From Bombus terrestris (lineage: Eukaryota; Arthropoda; Insecta; Hymenoptera; Apidae): a DNA stretch of 64,000 bases. The stretch spans positions 6,811,501 through 6,875,500 of the forward strand of contig NW_025963548.1 of assembly GCF_910591885.1 (NCBI RefSeq), in the 5' to 3' direction. Below are positions 1 to 9,686 of this stretch, one piece after another (the stretch's first letter is position 1; each line of letters starts with the position of its first letter). The translations under genes were made by a program, and so were the position numbers. The notes under the pieces are model-generated. The model ran no database searches. It had not been told where the DNA came from and worked only from the letters and a program-made list of their open reading frames with translations.

Positions 1-35
1 ACATTATAACATGTATATAACGGTATATTATATAA
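1..35 (+). repeat. 36-bp hairpin element, copy 0 (edge-truncated)
   Basis: The first base and the left hairpin arm are outside the window. The right arm ATGTATATAACG is present at 11-22 and an F monomer follows at 36. Confidence 0.85.
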
Positions 36-65
36 CATTATAACGCAATAGTATATGACGCTATA
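36..65 (+). repeat. Class F monomer (exemplar, CATTATAACGCAA type)
   Basis: The unit begins CATTATAACGCAATAG and ends GACGCTATA. It follows the 36-bp element wherever that occurs and also appears alone after an A monomer ending CCGTTATA. A version with GTATTAGACG is typical of the right domain. Confidence 0.9.
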
Positions 66-95
66 CGTCCTATAGTGATGCAATATAACGTTATA
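66..95 (+). repeat. Class A monomer (exemplar)
   Basis: This is the commonest class. It begins CGTCC or CGTCA, continues TATAGTGATGCAATATA and ends ACGTTATA. It carries one TGATGCAAT word (76-84 here) and two ACGT tetranucleotides per unit. Common variants at the central word are GTAATGCAAT, GTGTTGCAAT, GTGAGGCAAT and GTGATACAAT. The forward frame reads V-M-Q-Y-N-V-I-R-P-I. That frame is a by-product of the 30-bp length and not evidence of coding. Confidence 0.95.
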
Positions 96-125
96 CGTCC
101 TATAGTGATGCAATGTAACGTTATA

Positions 126-155
126 CGTTATTACGTAATAGTACAAAACGTTATA
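126..155 (+). repeat. Class B monomer (exemplar)
   Basis: This class carries ATTACGTAAT (130-139 here) followed by AGTACAAAACG. It has three ACGT words in 30 bp and four C residues, three of them in CpG. In the left domain the form is often GATATTACGTAAT. In the right domain a variant, TTACTATGTAATAG, is common. It shares the AACGTTATACG end with class A but is clearly diverged in the middle. Confidence 0.93.
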
Positions 156-663
156 CGTCATATAGTAATGCAATATAACGTTATACGTCCTATAGTGATG
201 CAATATAACGTTATGAGTTAGAACGTAATAGTTCATAACGTTGTACGACATATAGTGATGCAATATACCGTTATACATTATAACGCAATAGTATATGACG
301 CTATACGTCCTATAGTGATGCAATATAACGTTATACGATATTACGTAATAGTACAAAACGTTATACGTCACATGGTGATACAACATAGCGTTATACGTCA
401 TAACGTAATAGTATATAACTTATACGTCCTATAGTGATACAACATAATGTTATACGTTATAACGTAATAGTTCATAACGTTATACGTCATATAGTAATGC
501 AATATAGCGATATACGTTACAACGTAGTTGCATATAACGTTATACGTCATATAGTGATGCAATATAACGTTATACGTCCTATGGTGGTGCAGTATAACGT
601 TTACGTCCTATAGTGATGCAATATAACGTTATACGATATTACGCAATAGTACAGAACGTTATA

Positions 664-693
664 CGTCACATGGTGATGCAATATACCGTTATA
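664..693 (+). repeat. Class D monomer (exemplar, CATGG variant of class A)
   Basis: The unit begins CGTCACATGG and then carries TGATGCAAT. It usually follows a class B monomer, forming a recurrent B-D pair in both domains. The flank differs from class A but the TGATGCAAT word is kept in most copies. Confidence 0.9.
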
Positions 694-783
694 CGTTATA
701 ATGTAATAGTTCCTAACGGTATACTGCATGTAGTGATGCAATATAACGTTATACGTCATATAGTGAGGCAATATAACGTAATG

Positions 784-813
784 CGTTATAACGTAATAGT
801 TCATAACGTTATA
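784..813 (+). repeat. Class C monomer (exemplar)
   Basis: The unit begins with the 10-bp perfect palindrome CGTTATAACG, followed by TAATAGTTCATAACG. By hand alignment it matches class A at about 20 of 30 positions, mostly at the two ends. It often alternates with class A to give 60-bp dimers. Variants include GTTAGAACG and GTTACAACG, mainly in the left domain, and GTTTTAACG in the right domain. Confidence 0.93.
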
Positions 814-2883
814 CGTCATATAGTGATGCAATATAACGTTATACGTCCTATGGTGGTGCAGTATAACGTTATACGTCCTATAGTGATGCAATATAACGTT
901 ATACGATATTACGTAATAGTACAGAACGTTATACGTCACATGGTGATGCAATATATCGTTATACGTTATAATGTAATAGTTCCTAACGGTATACTGCATG
1001 TAGTGATGCAATATAACGTTATACGTCATATAGTGAGGCAATATAACGTAATGCGTTATAACGTAATAGTTCATAACGTTATACGTCATATAGTAATGCA
1101 ATATAACGTTATACGTTACAACGTAGTAGCATATAACGTTATACGCCATATAGTGATGCAATATAACGTTGTACGTCCTGTACTGAAGCAATATAACGAT
1201 ATACGATATTACGTAATAGTACAAAACGTTATGCGTCACATGGTGCTGCAATATAACGTTATGCGTTAGAACGTAATAGTTCATAACGTTGTACGTCATA
1301 TAGTGATGTAATATAACGTTATACGTCCTATAGTGATGCAATATAACGTTATACCTTATTACGCAATAGTACAAAACGTTATACGTCCTATACTGATGCA
1401 ACATAATGTTATACGTTACAATGTAATAGTTCGTAACGGTATACTTCATATAGTGATGCAATATAACGTTATACGTCCTATACTGATGCAATGTAACGCT
1501 ATACGTTATTACGTATTATTTCAAAACGTTATACGTCACATGGTGATACAACATAGCGTTATACGTCATAACGTAATAGTATAAAACTTATACGTCCTAT
1601 AGTGATGCAACATAATGTTATACGTTATAACGTAATATTGTATAACGTTATACGTCATATAGTGATGCAATATAACGTTATAAGTCCTATAGTGATACAA
1701 TATAACGTTATACGTTATAATTGTAATAGTTCATAACGGAATACTTCATATAGTGATGCAATATAACGTTATACGTTATTACGTATTAGTTCAAAACGTT
1801 ATACGTCGCATGGTGATGCAATATAACGTTACACGTTATAACGTAATTGTTCATGATGGTATACTTCATATAGTGATGCAATATAACGCTATACGTGCTA
1901 TAGTGATGCAATCTAACGTTATACGTTATTACGTAATAGTACAAAACGTTATACGTCATATAGTGATGCAATATAACGTTATACGTCCTATAGTGATGCA
2001 ATATAACGTTATGCGTTAGAACGTAATAGTTCATAACGTTGTACGTCATATAGTGGTGCAATATACCGTTATACATTATAACGCAATAGTATATGACGCT
2101 ATACGTCCTATAGTGATGCAATTTAACGTTATACGTCCTATAGTGATGCAATATAACGTTATACGTCCTATAGTGATGCAGTATAACGTTATACGTGCTA
2201 TAGTGATGCAATATAACGTTATACGTTATTACGTATTAGTTCAAAACGTTATACGTCGCATGGTGATGCAATATAACGTTACACGTTATAACGTAATTGT
2301 TCATAATGGTATATTTCATATAGTGATGCAATATAACGCTATACGTGCTATAGTGATGCAATATAACGTTATACGTTATTACGTAATAGTACAAAACGTT
2401 ATACGTCCTATAGTGATGCAATATAACGCTATACGTCCTATAGTGATGCAGTATAACGTTATACGTCCTATAGTGATGCAATACAACGTTATACGTTATT
2501 ACGTAATAGTACAAAACGTTATACGTCCTATAGTGATGCAATATAACGTTATACGTCCTATAGTGATGCTGTATAACGTTATACGATATTACGTAATAGT
2601 ACAAAACGTTATACGTCCTATAGTGATGCAATATAACGTTATACGTCCTATAGTGATGCAATATAACGTTATGCGTTATAACGTAATAGTTCATAACGTT
2701 ATACGTCATATAGTAATGCAATATAACGTTATACGTCCTATAGTGATGCAATATAACGTTATGCGTTACAACGTAATAGTTCATAACGTTGTACGTCATA
2801 TAGTGATGCAATATAACGTTATACGATATTACGTAATATTACAAAACGTTATACGTCACATGGTGATGCAATATAGCTTTATA

Positions 2884-2913
2884 CGTCATAACGTAATAGT
2901 ATATAACGTTATA
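2884..2913 (+). repeat. Class E monomer (exemplar, GTCATAACG type)
   Basis: The unit begins CGTCATAACGTAATAG and ends ATATAACGTTATA. It typically follows class D. A 29-bp derivative, with AACGTTATACG shortened to AACTTATACG, recurs in the left domain (for example near 14001, 14240, 14539 and 14989) and shifts the reading frame by one base. Confidence 0.88.
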
Positions 2914-3153
2914 CGTCCTATAGTGATGCAACATAATGTTATACGTTATAACGTAATAGTTCATAACGGTATACTTCATATAGTGATGCAATATAACGTT
3001 ATACGTCCTATAGTGATGCAATATAACGTTATACGTCCTACAGTGATGCAATATAACGTTATATGTCCTATAGTGATGCAATATAACGTTATACGATATT
3101 ACGTAATATTACAAAACGCTATACGTCACATGGTGATGCAATATAGCGTTATA

Positions 3154-3189
3154 TACATTATAACATGTATATAACGGTATATTATATAA
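3154..3189 (+). repeat. 36-bp hairpin element, copy 1
   Basis: Marks the start of 2.8-kb unit 1. With the last bases of the preceding monomer it forms a perfect inverted repeat: arm CGTTATATACAT at 3147-3158, loop TATAAC at 3159-3164, arm ATGTATATAACG at 3165-3176. The word ACATTATAAC occurs at 3155-3164 and again at 3189-3198, so the element looks like a diverged F monomer with an AT-rich extension. Confidence 0.93.
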
Positions 3190-5949
3190 CATTATAACGC
3201 AACAGTATATGACGCTATACGTCCTATAGTGATGCAATATAACGTTATACGTCCTATAGTGATGCAATATAACGTTATGCGTTATAACGTAATAGTTCAT
3301 AACGTTATACGTCATATAGTAATGCAATATAACGTTATACGTCCTATAGTGATGCAATATAACGTTATGCGTTACAACGTAATAGTTCATAACGTTGTAC
3401 GTCATATAGTGATGCAATATAACGTTATACGATATTACGCAATAGTACAGAACGTTATACGTCACATGGTGATGCAATATACCGTTATACGTTATAATGT
3501 AATAGTTCCTAACGGTATACTGCATGTAGTGATGCAATATAACGTTATACGTCATATAGTGAGGCAATATAACGTAAGGCGTTATAACGTAATAGTTCAT
3601 AACGTTATACGTCATATAGTGATGCAATATAACGTTATACGTCCTATGGTGGTGCAGTATAACGTTATACGTCCTATAGTGATGCAATATAACGTTATAC
3701 GATATTACGTAATAGTACAGAACGTTATACGTCACATGGTGATGCAATATATCGTTATACGTTATAATGTAATAGTTCCTAACGGTATACTGCATGTAGT
3801 GATGCAATATAACGTTATACGTCATATAGTGAGGCAATATAACGTAATGCGTTATAACGTAATAGTTCATAACGTTATACGTCATATAGTAATGCAATAT
3901 AACGTTATACGTTACAACGTAGTAGCATATAACGTTATACGCCATATAGTGATGCAATATAACGTTGTACGTCCTGTACTGAAGCAATATAACGATATAC
4001 GATATTACGTAATAGTACAAAACGTTATGCGTCACATGGTGCTGCAATATAACGTTATGCGTTAGAACGTAATAGTTCATAACGTTGTACGTCATATAGT
4101 GATGCAATATAACGTTGTACGTCCTATAGTGATGCAATATAACGTTATACCTTATTACGCAATAGTACAAAACGTTATACGTCCTATACTGATGCAACAT
4201 AATGTTATACGTTACAATGTAATAGTTCGTAACGGTATACTTCATATAGTGATGCAATATAACGTTATACGTCCTATACTGATGCAATGTAACGCTATAC
4301 GTTATTACGTATTATTTCAAAACGTTATACGTCACATGGTGATACAACATAGCGTTATACGTCATAACGTAATAGTATAAAACTTATACGTCCTATAGTG
4401 ATGCAACATAATGTTATACGTTATAACGTAATATTGTATAACGTTATACGTCATATAGTGATGCAATATAACGTTATAAGTCCTATAGTGATACAATATA
4501 ACGTTATACGTTATAATTGTAATAGTTCATAACGGAATACTTCATATAGTGATGCAATATAACGTTATACGTTATTACGTATTAGTTCAAAACGTTATAC
4601 GTCGCATGGTGATGCAATATAACGTTACACGTTATAACGTAATTGTTCATGATGGTATACTTCATATAGTGATGCAATATAACGCTATACGTGCTATAGT
4701 GATGCAATCTAACGTTATACGTTATTACGTAATAGTACAAAACGTTATACGTCATATAGTGATGCAATATAACGTTATACGTCCTATAGTGATGCAATAT
4801 AACGTTATGCGTTAGAACGTAATAGTTCATAACGTTGTACGTCATATAGTGGTGCAATATACCGTTATACATTATAACGCAATAGTATATGACGCTATAC
4901 GTCCTATAGTGATGCAATTTAACGTTATACGTCCTATAGTGATGCAATATAACGTTATACGTCCTATAGTGATGCAGTATAACGTTATACGTGCTATAGT
5001 GATGCAATATAACGTTATACGTTATTACGTATTAGTTCAAAACGTTATACGTCGCATGGTGATGCAATATAACGTTACACGTTATAACGTAATTGTTCAT
5101 AATGGTATATTTCATATAGTGATGCAATATAACGCTATACGTGCTATAGTGATGCAATATAACGTTATACGTTATTACGTAATAGTACAAAACGTTATAC
5201 GTCCTATAGTGATGCAATATAACGCTATACGTCCTATAGTGATGCAGTATAACGTTATACGTCCTATAGTGATGCAATACAACGTTATACGTTATTACGT
5301 AATAGTACAAAACGTTATACGTCCTATAGTGATGCAATATAACGTTATACGTCCTATAGTGATGCTGTATAACGTTATACGATATTACGTAATAGTACAA
5401 AACGTTATACGTCCTATAGTGATGCAATATAACGTTATACGTCCTATAGTGATGCAATATAACGTTATGCGTTATAACGTAATAGTTCATAACGTTATAC
5501 GTCATATAGTAATGCAATATAACGTTATACGTCCTATAGTGATGCAATATAACGTTATGCGTTACAACGTAATAGTTCATAACGTTGTACGTCATATAGT
5601 GATGCAATATAACGTTATACGATATTACGTAATATTACAAAACGTTATACGTCACATGGTGATGCAATATAGCTTTATACGTCATAACGTAATAGTATAT
5701 AACGTTATACGTCCTATAGTGATGCAACATAATGTTATACGTTATAACGTAATAGTTCATAACGGTATACTTCATATAGTGATGCAATATAACGTTATAC
5801 GTCCTATAGTGATGCAATATAACGTTATACGTCCTACAGTGATGCAATATAACGTTATACGTCCTATAGTGATGCAATATAACGTTATACGATATTACGT
5901 AATATTACAAAACGCTATACGTCACATGGTGATGCAATATAGCGTTATA
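3154..5949 (+). repeat. 2.8-kb HOR, unit 1 (2,796 bp)
   Basis: A complete unit from one 36-bp element to the next. The length equals 92 x 30 plus 36; a 29-bp and a 31-bp monomer inside it cancel out. It is followed directly by unit 2, to which it is almost identical. Confidence 0.94.
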
Positions 5950-5985
5950 TACATTATAACATGTATATAACGGTATATTATATAA
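5950..5985 (+). repeat. 36-bp hairpin element, copy 2
   Basis: Identical layout to the copy at 3154. Perfect 12-bp arms lie at 5943-5954 and 5961-5972 with a 6-nt loop. Marks the junction between 2.8-kb units 1 and 2. Confidence 0.93.
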
Positions 5986-8775
5986 CATTATAACGCAACA
6001 GTATATGACGCTATACGTCCTATAGTGATGCAATATAACGTTATACGTCCTATAGTGATGCAATATAACGTTATACGTCCTATAGTGATGCAATATAACG
6101 TTATGCGTTATAACGTAATAGTTCATAACGTTATACGTCATATAGTAATGCAATATAACGTTATACGTCCTATAGTGATGCAATATAACGTTATGCGTTA
6201 CAACGTAATAGTTCATAACGTTGTACGTCATATAGTGATGCAATATAACGTTATACGATATTACGCAATAGTACAGAACGTTATACGTCACATGGTGATG
6301 CAATATACCGTTATACGTTATAATGTAATAGTTCCTAACGGTATACTGCATGTAGTGATGCAATATAACGTTATACGTCATATAGTGAGGCAATATAACG
6401 TAAGGCGTTATAACGTAATAGTTCATAACGTTATACGTCATATAGTGATGCAATATAACGTTATACGTCCTATGGTGGTGCAGTATAACGTTATACGTCC
6501 TATAGTGATGCAATATAACGTTATACGATATTACGTAATAGTACAGAACGTTATACGTCACATGGTGATGCAATATATCGTTATACGTTATAATGTAATA
6601 GTTCCTAACGGTATACTGCATGTAGTGATGCAATATAACGTTATACGTCATATAGTGAGGCAATATAACGTAATGCGTTATAACGTAATAGTTCATAACG
6701 TTATACGTCATATAGTAATGCAATATAACGTTATACGTTACAACGTAGTAGCATATAACGTTATACGCCATATAGTGATGCAATATAACGTTGTACGTCC
6801 TGTACTGAAGCAATATAACGATATACGATATTACGTAATAGTACAAAACGTTATGCGTCACATGGTGCTGCAATATAACGTTATGCGTTAGAACGTAATA
6901 GTTCATAACGTTGTACGTCATATAGTGATGCAATATAACGTTGTACGTCCTATAGTGATGCAATATAACGTTATACCTTATTACGCAATAGTACAAAACG
7001 TTATACGTCCTATACTGATGCAACATAATGTTATACGTTACAATGTAATAGTTCGTAACGGTATACTTCATATAGTGATGCAATATAACGTTATACGTCC
7101 TATACTGATGCAATGTAACGCTATACGTTATTACGTATTATGTCAAAACGTTATACGTCACATGGTGATACAACATAGCGTTATACGTCATAACGTAATA
7201 GTATAAAACTTATACGTCCTATAGTGATGCAACATAATGTTATACGTTATAACGTAATATTGTATGACGTTATACGTCATATAGTGATGCAATATAACGT
7301 TATAAGTCCTATAGTGATACAATATAACGTTATACGTTATAATTGTAATAGTTCATAACGGAATACTTCATATAGTGATGCAATATAACGTTATACGTTA
7401 TTACGTATTAGTTCAAAACGTTATACGTCGCATGGTGATGCAATATAACGTTACACGTTATAACGTAATTGTTCATGATGGTATACTTCATATAGTGATG
7501 CAATATAACGCTATACGTGCTATAGTGATGCAATCTAACGTTATACGTTATTACGTAATAGTACAAAACGTTATACGTCATATAGTGATGCAATATAACG
7601 TTATACGTCCTATAGTGATGCAATATAACGTTATGCGTTAGAACGTTATAGTTCATAACGTTGTACGTCATATAGTGGTGCAATATACCGTTATACATTA
7701 TAACGCAATAGTATATGACGCTATACGTCCTATAGTGATGCAATTTAACGTTATACGTCCTATAGTGATGCAATATAACGTTATACGTCCTATAGTGATG
7801 CAGTATAACGTTATACGTGCTATAGTGATGCAATATAACGTTATACGTTATTACGTATTAGTTCAAAACGTTATACGTCGCATGGTGATGCAATATAACG
7901 TTACACGTTATAACGTAATTGTTCATAATGGTATATTTCATATAGTGATGCAATATAACGCTATACGTGCTATAGTGATGCAATATAACGTTATACGTTA
8001 TTACGTAATAGTACAAAACGTTATACGTCCTATAGTGATGCAATATAACGCTATACGTCCTATAGTGATGCAGTATAACGTTATACGTCCTATAGTGATG
8101 CAATACAACGTTATACGTTATTACGTAATAGTACGAAACGTTATACGTCCTATAGTGATGCAATATAACGTTATACGTCCTATAGTGATGCTGTATAACG
8201 TTATACGATATTACGTAATAGTACAAAACGTTATACGTCCTATAGTGATGCAATATAACGTTATACGTCCTATAGTGATGCAATATAACGTTATGCGTTA
8301 TAACGTAATAGTTCATAACGTTATACGTCATATAGTAATGCAATATAACGTTATACGTCCTATAGTGATGCAATATAACGTTATGCGTTACAACGTAATA
8401 GTTCATAACGTTGTACGTCATATAGTGATGCAATATAACGTTATACGATATTACGTAATATTACAAAACGTTATACGTCACATGGTGATGCAATATAGCT
8501 TTATACGTCATAACGTAATAGTATATAACGTTATACGTCCTATAGTGATGCAACATAATGTTATACGTTATAACGTAATAGTTCATAACGGTATACTTCA
8601 TATAGTGATGCAATATAACGTTATACGTCCTATAGTGATGCAATATAACGTTATACGTCTTACAGTGATGCAATATAACGTTATACGTCCTATAGTGATG
8701 CAATATAACGTTATACGATATTACGTAATATTACAAAACGCTATACGTCACATGGTGATGCAATATAGCGTTATA
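5950..8775 (+). repeat. 2.8-kb HOR, unit 2 (2,826 bp)
   Basis: Matches unit 1 with one extra class-A monomer (30 bp) near 6025-6055. I found only about half a dozen substitutions by eye, among them TTATGTC at 7139 for TTATTTC, TGTATGACG at 7261 for TGTATAACG, GAACGTTATAG near 7622, GTACGAAACG near 8131, and GTCTTACAG near 8657. This implies well over 99% identity between neighbouring units. Confidence 0.94.
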
Positions 8776-8811
8776 TACATTATAACATGTATATAACGGT
8801 ATATTATATAA
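8776..8811 (+). repeat. 36-bp hairpin element, copy 3
   Basis: Arms at 8769-8780 and 8787-8798, both intact. Marks the end of 2.8-kb unit 2. Confidence 0.93.
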
Positions 8812-9686
8812 CATTATAACGCAACAGTATATGACGCTATACGTCCTATAGTGATGCAATATAACGTTATACGTCCTATAGTGATGCAATATAACGTTAT
8901 GCGTTATAACGTAATAGTTCATAACGTTATACGTCATATAGTAATGCAATATAACGTTATACGTCCTATAGTGATGCAATATAACGTTATGCGTTACAAC
9001 GTAATAGTTCATAACGTTGTACGTCATATAGTGATGCAATATAACGTTATACGATATTACGTAATATTACAAAACGTTATACGTCACATGGTGATGCAAT
9101 ATTGCTTTATACGTCATAACGTAATAGTATATAACGTTATACGTCCTATAGTGATGCAACATAATGTTATACGTTATAACGTAATAGTTCATAACGGTAT
9201 ACTTCATATAGTGATGCAATATTAACGTTATACGTCCTATAGTGATGCAATATAACGTTATACGTCCTACAGTGATGCAATATAACGTTATACGTCCTAT
9301 AGTGATGCAATATAACGTTATACGATATTACGTAATATTACAAAACTTTATACGTCCTATAGTGATGCAATATATCGTTATACGTCCTATAGTGATGCAG
9401 TATAACGTTATACGTCCTATAGTGATGCAATATAACGTTACACGTTATAATTATAATAGTTCATAACGGAATACTTCATATAGTGATGCAATATAACGTT
9501 ATACGTTATTACGTATTAGTTGAAAACGTTATACGTCGCATGCTGATACAATATTACATTACACGATATAACGTAATTGTTCATAATGGTATATTTCATA
9601 TAGTGATGCAATATAACGCTATACGTGCTATAGTGATGCAATATAACGTTATACGATATTACGTAATAGTACAAAACGTTATACAT
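8776..9686 (+). repeat. HOR start block, copy 1 (recombinant)
   Basis: Begins like units 1 and 2 to about 9060. It then switches to sequence matching 2823-2992 of unit 0 (offset 6,228), so it is a recombinant of two phases of the 2.8-kb HOR. The whole block recurs at 12622-13532 (offset 3,846). Both copies share an unusual one-base insertion, AATATTAACG, near 9220 and 13066. Confidence 0.85.

Larger units (their letters stand above)
1..610 (+). repeat. Left-edge composite segment
   Basis: Starts inside a 36-bp element and runs through A, B, C, D, E and F monomers. It differs in order from the corresponding part of the 2.8-kb HOR that follows. Two 29-bp monomers occur: one with AACTTATACG near 418, and one near 600 reading ACGTTTACGTCC. 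Register with the 2.8-kb HOR begins at about 611. The stretch around 370-540 resembles 9690-9870. Confidence 0.8.
611..3153 (+). repeat. 2.8-kb HOR, unit 0 (5'-incomplete)
   Basis: Aligns base for base with 3407-5949 at an offset of 2,796 bp. Differences seen by eye are few: AATGCG here against AAGGCG near 3580, a GATGTAAT variant near 1309, and ATATGTCC near 3061 against ATACGTCC. The start is taken where register with unit 1 is first held. It ends at the 36-bp element at 3154. Confidence 0.92.

Noticed and set aside
3155..3198. ACATTATAAC direct repeats as target-site duplication of an inserted mobile element
   Set aside because: The enclosed 24 bp is too short for a transposon and aligns with the F monomer, so a diverged monomer explains it better.
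3109..4287. Minus-strand repeat protein of 392 codons, rich in Y, H, N and V
   Set aside because: It is the reverse complement of the same satellite. The frame runs across the HOR junction at 3154, including the 36-bp element, which a real gene would not be expected to do.
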